DNA of 64,000 bases from Ceratorhiza oryzae-sativae. Its lineage: Eukaryota > Basidiomycota > Agaricomycetes > Cantharellales > Ceratobasidiaceae. The notes beneath the pieces are model-generated. The model worked only from the letters and a program-made list of their open reading frames with translations. It did no database searches and had not been told where the DNA came from. A program made the position numbers and the translations under genes. The stretch is taken from contig JARWMV010000019.1 of the NCBI GenBank assembly GCA_030998015.1, forward strand, positions 124,001 through 188,000, written 5' to 3'. Shown here in pieces: positions 54,265 to 64,000 of this stretch (position 1 is the first letter of the stretch; each line of letters opens with the position of its first letter).

Positions 54265-55574
54265 TGTTATGGATCACTAACATTTTCTATTATTTTAGTC
54301 TGCTCTGCCAACCTCAAGCGATGCCTCTGTAATTAAATTGTGAACTACTCGAATTTGTATGTGCTCTGAATTGTACTATTTACTGTTCCATTAAATAGTA
54401 CAAATTTCCCGCTCTCCAACGCATATTTTATTAAGTTTTTACGATAAGATCTCAGAGAGATACAGAGGTTGCAATATTTCCTCTTATCAGGAGATATTGA
54501 TTACAACATTGCACCGCTCATATCTCGGCAACCGCTTACGCTATCAAAGCGATCTTGTGCTCTATCGATAGCTAATCTTCGGCGGCATCTGCTGCCCGAA
54601 GATCGTTGCGATCCACCGGATCCTCGCGCCGGAATGGCCCGAAGATCATTAGAATCTCACTGGACCATCAATCAAGATCTAATGACTCCAGTGAGTCAGG
54701 AGAGCTTCCCAAATTGATCCAGAAGCTTCTCTGACTCACTTTATGACTCACTGAGATGTAGCCTCCATTCATTACATGTATATACTATGATAATATGATC
54801 TACAAGCCAATAGCAGGTCTCAGATGCATCAATGCCTTTGATCCACACCCTGTCTTTACTCTTTTATCCTATACTGGGCTAGGGTGTACCCCAAGTATAG
54901 CAGTACCCTCTTTTGATGATCGCACTGGCATGCATGAATCTATTTGGCTCTGGAATGCCCTCCTCAGGGTATAAAAGGACCTCCTCTGAGGCCCTTCCAG
55001 ACCACCTTCCCTTCACTACTCAACCCAGACCGGTTATTGGTTTCCTTTTTCTCTTTCTATTTCTCTTGTCTGTGTGTGATTTCTTATATAACTAGTACTG
55101 AGGAATAAAGTACCATATTAGTTATATACTGTCTGAGTCATTGTATCTTATATACAGAGATATATAAGGATACAATATTGCCTGATTGAGCGTGACATTA
55201 AGTACCAGCTATTAGAGGAAATCTAAGTACCTGTAGCTGAGGAAGTACATGCATTAGGCAGCCCACCATCTATCCTATAAGCTATCACTTAAGCCTAGTA
55301 TTAAGATTAGTATCAGTTAGTCCAAGCGACTAGGGCTGAACTACATTTAAGATATCTAAGGGAACCTGACCATAGTAGTCTTGCTCTTTATACCTATAAA
55401 TTAGTCAGTTTACACTGTGAAAGATTAAGACTACCTTGAGTGTTACTTGATTGCATTGCAACTACTTTGAGCCTTCTTACTCTAGTCTAAGAAGTATTGA
55501 GTACGATTAGTGTATACTAACATATCTACAATTGCTTAAGCTCTAGATATTCAAGTGTACCCTGACCCGTAACA
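54265..55574 (+). mobile_element. Solo LTR, family LTR1 (copy 3)
   Basis: TGTTATGGATCAC start and GACCCGTAACA end, opposite in orientation to copies 1 and 2. TATAAAAG at 54,970-54,977 and AATAAA at 55,104-55,109 mark transcription to the right. Flanks TGATG and GTACC do not match: the left flank is the DUF6698-like gene and the right flank is internal Gypsy-1 sequence. Confidence 0.85.
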
Positions 55575-58343
55575 GTACCCTTCTACTACTTGGTTAGCCC
55601 TTTCAGACTGGCCATCTGTTTGGGGGTGGTATGCTGTGGAGTAGGATGGTTTTATATCCAGCAGTTTGTACAGGTGCCTTAAGAATTTGGATGCAAAGTT
55701 GGGACCATGGTCTGAGATGGTTTTTCATGGTAACCCATGGAGTTTCCATACATAGGTTAGGAACAAGTTTGTGCAATCTGTGGCACTGGCCTCTGACTGA
55801 CATGGAATAAAGTGGACCATTTTTGTCAGGCAGTCCACAACTGTAAATATAGCATTGAACCCTTCTGAAAGGGGTAGCCTGGTGATCAGATCATAGGTAA
55901 TTTCCTCCCAAGGTTTTTCCAGTGCTGGTATTGGGTTTAGAAGCCCTGGGGGAACCTGGTTGCTGTGCTTGTTCCTAATACAGGATTCACAATGTGTGAC
56001 ATATTCATTGACCAATTTTTTCATTGATGACCATGTATATTTGTGGTTTAACAATTCAAATGTTCTGAACTGTCCTGGGTGTCCTGCAGCTGGGTTGTCA
56101 TGACAGCTTTCAATGATCAGCTTGTGAATTTCTTTGTTATTTGGGACGTAGATTTGGCCCTTGTATTGTAAAAGTCCTTTGTCCCATTCCCAGTTTTTGA
56201 CTTTTTCATTGTTGTCTAGGGCTTTTAGCACTTTTGACAGGTGCTCCTCCCCTGGGATAGCGTCCCTACAGAGTTGTTCCAGGTCATGGTCTGGCATGAT
56301 TGCTTGTAACCACAGAGATTTTAATTCCAAAAATTGGTTTTGTGCAAGCAGAGCTTGGCTCTCACCCCCCTCTTTAGGGATGTGCCTTGACAGCCTAGAG
56401 AGTATGTCTGCCCAGCCATTCTTTGCCCCTTCAAGGTATAGAATCTTGAATTCAAACCTGGACAGGAACTTGTGCCATTGTGTAACTTGGCCATTCAGTG
56501 GCTGGTTTGTCTTCCAATATTCCAGATTCTTGTGGTCACAGACAATGTTTACCAGGTGTTCAGCCCCTTCTAGTAAGTGACGCCAGTGTTTGAGGGCTTT
56601 TATAATTGCCAGCATTTCCTTGTTGTAAATATCATAGTTTCTTTCTGCTGGAACCATTGCTTTGGAATAGTAGGAGATTGGGTGAAGCATTCCATCTTCT
56701 CCATATTGCAATAATACAGCACCTGTGGCATAGCCTGAGGCGTCTGTTTCCAAAATAAATGGTTTGCTGGGTTCTGGCTGAATTAGGAGGGGGGCTTCTT
56801 TCAATTTCTGCTTCAGCAGGTTCCATGCCCAATCCCTTTCTTCTGTCCATTCCCACTTTGCACCCTTCTTGACAAGTTCGTAAAGACATTTTGTGATTTT
56901 TGAGAAGTCTTTTATGAAGTGCCTTAACCAGTTTGCAAACCCCAACCCTTCCAGGACTTCGGTTGGGTTTGTAGGGGTTGGCCATTCAACAGCCTTTTCA
57001 ACCTTGGCTGGGTCTACTTTAATTCCCTGGGGAGTCACTACAATTCCCAGGTAATCAACTTTGGTGACATCGAAAACGCACTTCTCCAAAGTGCAGTATA
57101 GGCCAGCCTTTTGGAGACAACGCAAGACTTCTTTGACATGTTTGTCATGTTCTTCTTGGTTTTTGGAGAACACTAATATATCCTCCATATAGATTACAAC
57201 ATAAACGCCCTCAATGTCTTGGAAGTCTTCCCAGATCATAGCCATGAAAGTTCCTGGTGCATTCTTTTGGCCAAATTGCATGACTAAGGGCTTGTATAGC
57301 CCATATTTGGTCTTAAAAGCAGCCTTCCATTCGTCCCCTTCCCAAATTCATATGAGGTTGAAGCCCCACTTTAGGTCAAACTTGGTGAATATCTTTGCTC
57401 CATGTAGGGTCTCCACAATATCATTGATGCATGGGAGTGGGTACACATTGGAGATGGTCATTTCATTCAGCCACCAGTAGTCGATGCACATATGCAGCTT
57501 CCCATTTTTCTTTTTAACAAATATAACTGGGGAAGCCATTGGTGACCTTGAGGGTCTAATATCACCTGCTTTCAGTTGGCGGTCTAGGGTTTTGTGCAGT
57601 TCTGCGTCTTCTTTGACACCCACACTATATATGGGGCCATGCCTTGGCTCAGTGCCTGGTTTTAGATCTATCTCCATGTCCCACTTCCTATGGGGTGGCA
57701 GTGGTTGGACATCATCTTCTTCAGCAAATATTTTCTTGAACTCCCTATATTTTGCTGGGAGCAAATCTAAAGAGTCCAGCTGGAGCTCCTTGGGTTCATT
57801 TGCTTGCACATGTAGGGGTTTTGTAATGCAGTGCTTCAAGCATATTGGCAAGTTGAACTTCATATCCTTTCCATCCCAATCAATGTCTGGGTTATGGAAT
57901 TTGAGCCACAACATGCCCAGGACTAGGTCATTTTTGCCAACATTCACAATGTAAGCACTGAGGATCTCTTGGTGCTCTTGAATGCACAACTCAAAGGTGC
58001 AGTAATGGGTCACAGACTCAGAGTCTATCTCCCTTCCATCGATTACCCTCAGTTTCTTGGGTGTTTTTAGGGCAATGGTAGGAATACAGTATTGTTTAAC
58101 CAAATCTTCATGTATAAATACTGATGTGGCCCCTGAGTCAATCATGGCCCATCTGTTGAATTTTTTCATGTTATATGCAGACTTGTGTTTGGGGGTTATG
58201 CGCAGAGGGAATGCATGAAAGAAAAACTGTAGTTGTGATTGGTTTCCTAACAACATACATTCCATTTCCATATTTTTGTTTTCATTATGTGCATTTTGTA
58301 ACATAGCACCCAAGACCACCCCCCTGGCACAGTTTGAGCTCAT
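55575..58343 (-). pseudogene. Gypsy-1 copy C pol, truncated
   Basis: Protease (AMIDSGATSVFI), RT with the active-site box YMED instead of YMDD, RNase H (ETDASGYATGA) and the integrase zinc region and first catalytic Asp are present. TGA codons lie at 57,345-57,347 and 55,725-55,727, the same sites as in copy A. At 56,487-56,489, 56,478-56,480 and 56,166-56,168 this copy has CAA where copy A has TGA. It starts in an ATGA overlap with gag and ends abruptly at 55,575 within integrase. Confidence 0.85.
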
Positions 58344-59731
58344 TCTTTTACCAACTCATCATTGGTTGTTTCTATGTCCTCAACCACTGCTTTGTATCCT
58401 GACATCTTGGCTGAGGGGCATTTGGCAGCAATGTGGCTGTGCCCTCCACAGTTATAGCAGGTGTTTGTCCCCTTCCCTTTTCCTGCGCTATCCAGATCCA
58501 TTGCATCTGGATCCTTTGCCTTGGGGGCCACCAGTGGATGATTATCCTTCTTTATGTCCTTGAAGGATTCTTGTACATTGGCATTGCTGCCATTGTAGCA
58601 GACAGTTGGAACCATGAAGCCCTTTGCATTGGGCCCAATGGCTACAATTTGACCTTTTACAGCCCTGCTGTCCTTAATATTGTATACTTGTTCCCCATTC
58701 TTGAATTTCTCCTTTTGGGGAGTGCTTTGGGGGTTATTTGTCAGCCTACCGGTCAAGGCATTGTTGCTGCTGGACTTGTTACCCCCATGAGATGTCCTCT
58801 TGCTACTGAAAGAAATGAGGTGGCAGTCAATTTCCAGGGCCTGCTGTGTGAGCTGAGTGAATGTCTTTGTGTGGGGATTGTAATTTTTGGCTACCATGCT
58901 GTCTGTTACATCAGACGACAAACCATCATAGAACTGGTCACGCATAACTGCATTGTTGTAGTTGAGCCCAGTCGAGTATAGGTTGAACAGAGGGAGGTAG
59001 TCTTGGACCATCTTGGATTGTTTCAGTTTCCGCCATTTGTCATGGTTATTTTCAGTACGGTTCAAGCCCCCATATCAGGTGGTGAATTCCTGCCAAAACA
59101 GGTTGGCATCATGAAGCCACGGGATTGCAGTTCCAGGGTTTAAGATTTCAAATTCCTTGTAGGAGTTGACCCATTCAGCCACAGACCCTTCAAGATAAGA
59201 GGTGATGAAGGTGACCACTTGATCAGCTGAATGCCCACTCATGTTTGTATTGATGTATTGGGCACATGCGATTCTGAATGAGATGGCATCTTCATGTTTT
59301 GTGCCATCAAATTTTTGAGGGGCAGCCATCTTAAATTTTGCAGTTGACCCACTAGAGGGAGCAGGTGCTGTTGGTTGTGGTTGGGCTGCACTGGAGGGAG
59401 CTAGTACTTGAGTGGCACCTGAGCCACCTGTGGAGGTGTTGATTTGTGCTTCAATGTGTGTGATAGTGGTTTGGAGAATGGCTAACATCCCCACTAGGTT
59501 GTTGATGTTGGTGGCTAGTCTGGCCACATCCACATCTATTTTTGTCTGATTGGTGGTAAGTTTGGCCTTGAGTGAGTCCATGTAGGTTTTATTATTGTGT
59601 TTGACATCTCTGATATCATTTTGGAGATTGTTGGTTCACTCTTGCAGTTTGTCCATTGGTTGGAGCATATAAATGACCTTATCTCCGTCAGACATATTTG
59701 CCCAAGCAGGGGCAGGGGTTGGTGACACCAT
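58340..59731 (-). pseudogene. Gypsy-1 copy C gag
   Basis: Starts at ATG 59,731, equivalent to 9,696 in copy A, and ends in the ATGA overlap with pol. Capsid core and the CCHC knuckle (CYNCGGHSHIAAKC) are present. TGA codons lie near 59,637 and at 59,072-59,074, the latter shared with copy A. Linker regions rich in Ser, Thr and Pro differ from copy A by small changes. Confidence 0.8.
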
Positions 59732-60110
59732 TTCAGAAGGAACTCAAGTGGATTTTTAAAGGCAACAGAGACAGTAAGGAAGTACAGGAAATTGAGAGTT
59801 GTTTTGATAGTAAAGGATTTTGGTTCCCCACATAAGTCTATAGATTTCAAAATTTCTGACTCCTTCGAACCTTAGCCACATCTTGTCCAAGTCCCAACTT
59901 TTGGTGTCTTGACAACAATATGGGCACTCCACCCTCTTCAGTTTAGTTTGATCCTGGAGGAGTGTTTCCTTGGGGAGGATCAACTTGGGCTGCCAGAAGG
60001 GGTGCTTCTTCCTGAATTGGTGAGCTCATGCCACTTAGAAAGGTGGGGTGAGGGAGGTCTGATGGTGTTGAGAAGATGGGGAAGGTGTACTTGTGGGGTT
60101 CAATTGTTTC

Positions 60111-60765
60111 TCAGACTATAGCTTCTAGTCTGAGATGGTCTTGGAGGAGGGATAGGTAGTCCTCCTGGTGTTTGTGCAAACGCTCAGTTAAGTATGCGCA
60201 GTGGGCCTTGGCTTTGTGAAGTTTTTCACAAGTTTCTTTGTACTTATTTTGGTAATAATGATACCTGTCTTGGAAGTTTTTGATGGTATTTAACAGGTGA
60301 CAAAGGAGTTGTTGGCCAAGGTTCTCCAGCTTATAGCTGGTTGCAGGGGATGGTGTAGTAGTAGAGGAATTTGTCCTTCTTAGGACAATAAGGGCAGCGT
60401 GCTGGGAAGGTGGCTCCATTTGCCTGATGGCAGATTTTGCACTCAGGGGCACCTGGCTCGGTAACAAAGGCTTGTTGGGCATGTCCAACTCTCTGGGGGC
60501 GGACTTTCACAATTACTACTTGGTTAAAATTGATGTGCCCAGCCTCTTCAAGGATACTTTCAACTGAATTGAGGGTGAAGCAGTGGATAGACAGGTGTCT
60601 GAACCACCCACACAAACGGCAGTGCTGGTCTTCTGTAAAAGGTTGTGCCACTTGAGGGCTGTGCGTTCCATCAGAGATGTACTTGAGCAAGAGCAAGATA
60701 AAAGGAAAAATAGACCCTTTCCCAAGTCTATTGGAATAGGAAGGTGACCTCTGTTGCTCAACTAC
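60111..60765 (-). pseudogene. Extra ORF upstream of gag in Gypsy-1 (ORF0)
   Basis: Two overlapping frames, shifted near 60,400, make one protein of about 200 residues. The first part has CRLCGWFRHLSIHC and CKICHQANG...CPYC, two Cys pairs that look like zinc-binding knuckles. The second has a heptad-rich coiled coil (QDRYHYYQNKYKETCEKLHK and following) and ends with a stop at 60,111. No ATG was found in the open part, so the start may lie in a missing exon or be lost. In copy A only the upstream end survives (22,399-22,560). It is in the same orientation as gag, 380 bp upstream. No family recognised. Confidence 0.5.
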
Positions 60766-61075
60766 TTAAGGGCAATGAGCGACCCCACCTCTTGTTGACA
60801 AAAGAGATTAGAGAACCAAGGCTTGTTACAACGTGTGAGGGACCCAACCCTTGGTCAGTGAGCAGCCATGTCTGTGAAGACCAGTAGCACTTCAACTGAT
60901 ATAGGTATGCAAGGTTTCACAGAGGCACATATAGGGCAATGATGTCTTGTGGCTGTGGATAGGTGGAGTGGGATTGGGGAAGGCAATGGGGGAGTTATCT
61001 CAAGACAACACCAACAGCATTCCAGACGTATCCCAGACAACACTGAGACTTATGATTGTCAAGAACTTGACCTGA

Positions 61076-61451
61076 TGTTGACGACGACAAGTCAGGCAAC
61101 AAGGAAAATAGTAAGTAAAGAAAAGAACTTGTATTCGACAAGAGGTCAAGTTCTTGAGGAGTCCTCTGCAAACTTGACCTGGTTTATATACATAGTACAA
61201 GCCACATCATAACAAACAAGTCCATACAGTGAGTCACAACTGATAAGAGATAGAAGCAGTAGAAGCAACTGTGGAGCTGTGGAATTTCACATTGGAGTTG
61301 AAATACATCTTGGTTATCAGTCCAGAACATCCCCTGAATCACATGACACAGATATACCATAAAAGGCAGGTATGTTTTGAAGATGGTCTCATAAAATGTA
61401 ATAAATTGAGAAAATATTGTAGAGTGGATATATGCGTGTCAGTTTGTGACA
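61076..61451 (-). repeat. Gypsy-1 copy C 5' LTR
   Basis: TGTTGACGACGACAAG to GTTTGTGACA, 376 bp, clearly homologous to 4,416-4,790 and 24,366-24,740. CTTGT follows on the right. The partner flank is lost with the 3' LTR. Confidence 0.9.
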
Positions 61452-64000
61452 CTTGTCAACAATGTGATATGTCACCCAGACTTTGTTCATTTGGATGTTT
61501 CTGGGGTTCAGTGGGGTAACCTTGATGACACATTGGCTTCCTATTCATCATCTTCTAGTGGGATTGTGCACACTATCTTGCAACTGCGCCTCCCTCCTCA
61601 AACACCTGCTGCCGCTGTGCTGTACAAGTCAAAACCAGGTCTATATTCTATTCCGATTCCAGTACATCAATCCCGTTCACTACTCCAAGCTGTCCAGACT
61701 GCATTTTCAAGAAACGACCCACGCTTTTTTCATTATGAACCTTACAAAGTGCACTGTTGCAGTCCAGGAGTATCAGAGGATTACAGGACTTAAGGAGAGG
61801 TCTATGAATCATCGAGGATGCTTCAGATGCATCATGAGGTGCAGGATATTATTCTAGACAAACTGTGTAGACTACCATGATGTGTTGCCACCATCATGGT
61901 TTTCTCCGATGCAACCCTGCTTGCCGATTTTGGTGGTGCTAAAGCCTGGCCGATTCGCATAAGTTTTGGTAACTTATCAAAATATGAGCGCTGCAAGCCA
62001 GATTTGAATAATCATTTCGAGTTGGGCTTCATGCCTTCTGTAAGTAAACTCATGCAACAGTAACTTTTTATTTGAGATGTACTGAATACACTCATTCAGT
62101 TACCGCCTGATATACAAGATCAAATACGCAAGCTTGAAGGCGGCCGGCCAATACCCAAGGCACTGCTCATGCACTTACGGCGTGAGCTGTTTCATGAAAT
62201 GTGGAAATCACTTCTAAACGACGAATTTTTGCAAGCGTGGCGCAGTGGTATTGTGATCAAATGCGCAGATGGAATCACTCGAAGAGTGTTTCCTCGGATT
62301 TTCTCGTATTCTGCAGACTACCCAGAGAAGTAGGGTTTTTATCCCTCGATTAAGTTGTATACTAATGAATAGCAGACTGCTCTTAGCTACTCTTCGAGGC
62401 ATGAAATCACTCCGACCCTGCGCACGGTGCAGTATGCCGAAGTCTGAATTTCGAAACATGGGACTCCCTAGTGACATGGTTCGACAAGAGCAGCTTAAAC
62501 GTGCAGACAATTGAGAGAGATACAGCCTTGTGCGTGACGCCAGATCGATTATCTATACAGAGGGCCGCGCAGTGAATTCCAGGGGGGTTGAGCAACTGCT
62601 TCGTCCGCATTCATACGTTCCAACCAACGTAAGTTGTCTATCATACCTATATCAACATGAATAACTTGGATTAAACCTTCTGCCATTGCTTGATAGAATG
62701 CCTTTTCGCATCGGCTTCGATGCCTCGGCTTTAATATATTCTAGTGTTTGACCGTGGACTTCCTACATGAATTCGAGCTCGGAGTATGGAAGTCAGTCTT
62801 CCAACATATCCTCAGGATACTTGAATCTACCAATTCAAAGACAGTGGCAACGTTCAACGAGAGGTTAGTTCCGCTCTTTATTTGTTAAAGTCAATACCTT
62901 ATCGTAGCTCTCTTGGTAGGTTCCGTCTCGTTCCATCGTTTGGAAACGGAACCATTCACCCGTTCAGCCAGGACGCGTCGGATCTGACTCGGCCAGCGGC
63001 TCGGAACTACGAGGATATCTTACAGGCAAGGATATCAATGAAAGTTCTGGTCATCGTGAACTTGCTCACACGTTTTTAGTGCATTATACCATTTGTTGAA
63101 GGACTCTTGCCGCACCTAATCGAGAACAAAATTCTTACTCTACTGTATGTTCTAGCTCAATGGCATGCACTAGCAAAACTCCACGACACACCAGTGTATC
63201 GCTGACTGCACTACGTCATACAACAACTCGATTAGGGCATGAGTTACGCGAGTTTCAGGCATATACGTCAGAACTCGAGGTATACGAAACTAAGAAAGAG
63301 CATGTAGCTCGTCAACAGAGGGCTCGAAAGAACTAGGCCCAGAGCAGCTCTTCACATTAACTCAGAGGCAGCCGACTTGGATGAGCCTACACCCGATGCT
63401 GGCCGACGACGGAATTACTTCACACTCAACACTATCAAGTTTCACGTGTTGGGCGATCATCCGGAATCCGTAGAATCCGTAGGACGTCAGATTCGGTTTC
63501 TACTCAAACAGTTAGTCGTTCTAAGATCTTTTAAGTCACCTCACTCAGTTTATCAATAGGGAGAGCTTTTGCATCGACATGACAAGCGGAACTATGCGCG
63601 AACGAACGGGAGGAATTATCTTGCCCAAATGGGAAAGATTCAGAGGATCAAAAGTCGGTTGAACAACATTCACGATCGCCTTAACACTTCCCAGTGTCCC
63701 CCTCCGAGCCTGGATCAATCGGTGCTTTCTGACCCAACCAAAGACTCGGAGAGCCTTCTGGTTCATGATTCTGGTCGCTCTCCCTATCAAATCGCACTGT
63801 CCCAAAAAAATCCGATAATTGTTCCAATTGGGCTAGATGAAAGCGGCTCTGATCCTGCAGTAAAGGTAAGTCGATGTTTACACAGCATATATGCGCCATA
63901 ATCATTCCATCAAATTCTAGGATTTTATCCCTCGGGTTAAAGCGCACCTGCTGGCTCGCATTTCGGGAGGTCAGTACAAGGACGAACAATCTCATGCTGA
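61452..64000 (+). pseudogene. Plavaka-type (KDZ) transposase, partial
   Basis: Segments in order: SPGVSEDYRT, GEVYESSRMLQMHHEVQ, MVFSDATLLADFGGAKAWPI, FGNLSKYERCKPDLN, ALLMHLRRELFHEMWKSLLN, GIVIKCADGITRRVFPR, YSADYPEK, CARCSMPKSEF, VDFLHEFELGVWKSVFQHIL and, near the right edge, DFIPRVKAHLLARISGG. This is the pattern of Plavaka transposases of the Kyakuja-Dileera-Zisupton group. Introns of about 50-60 bp (for example 62,041-62,099 and 62,331-62,386) separate exons. TAA at 61,791-61,793 and TGA at 61,878-61,880 and 62,512-62,514 break it. The 5' part was cut by the Gypsy-1 insertion and the 3' end runs off the window. Confidence 0.75.

Larger units (their letters stand above)
55575..61451 (-). 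mobile_element. Gypsy-1 copy C, 3'-truncated
   Basis: Aligns with copy A from about 5,533 upward. It lacks the last part of integrase, the chromodomain and the 3' LTR, being cut at the solo LTR1 boundary. It keeps gag, a longer 5' region with an extra ORF, and the 5' LTR at 61,076-61,451. Confidence 0.85.

Noticed and set aside
1..64000. CRISPR arrays, rRNA genes, bacterial operons
   Set aside because: No regularly spaced short repeats with unique spacers, no rRNA-like sequence, and the intron-bearing eukaryotic genes rule out a prokaryotic reading.

Overview
This window looks like a chromosome segment of a basidiomycete, most likely an agaricomycete. I infer this from short introns of about 50-75 bp, a C2-like/NACHT/WD40 receptor gene, a Plavaka-type (KDZ) transposase, Tad-like LINEs, chromodomain-bearing Gypsy elements and long-TIR Tc1 elements. 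A Rhizoctonia-like genome would fit, but the species cannot be fixed by eye. All gene models and motif calls below were read by eye; no search was run.

Left part (1 to about 32,150): a nest of transposons almost free of CpG. A Tad-type LINE on the minus strand runs from about 32,150 down to about 4,100. It is split by a 20.3-kb Gypsy element (Gypsy-1, 4,416-24,740, TSD CATGT), by a Tc1 element (28,230-29,842) and by a fragment of a third LTR family. Gypsy-1 is itself split by Gypsy-2 (9,834-22,398) and by a 1,446-bp foldback element with 697-bp arms (22,775-24,220). Gypsy-2 has a solo LTR of its own family in gag (18,572-19,455) and a foreign solo LTR in its 5' LTR (20,584-21,887). Between pol and the 3' LTR of Gypsy-2 lies a 3.6-kb block that ordinary Gypsy elements lack: a decayed CRESS-type Rep-like gene (HUH plus SF3 helicase motifs), a divergent Cys-rich gene with an intron, a shared repeat-bearing intergenic region and an unknown ORF.

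Middle part (about 31,400-52,500): CpG-rich, low-copy-looking DNA. It holds the ten-exon NACHT-WD40 gene (38,821-43,086), which has six nearly identical 129-bp WD40 repeats. A hAT element (34,712-38,033) lies upstream and a second hAT (43,256-48,898, carrying a nested Tc1) starts 169 bp after its stop codon. Several short orphan ORFs are present, and there is a long stretch (48,907-52,818) where I recognise no gene.

Right part (52,819-64,000): CpG-poor up to about 61,450. It has a 5'-truncated DUF6698-like gene, a solo LTR, a second Gypsy-1 copy lacking its 3' end, and a Plavaka transposase pseudogene running off the window. Comparing the two Gypsy-1 copies shows the same codons as TGA in one and CAA in the other, which is the signature of CpG decay of CGA codons.
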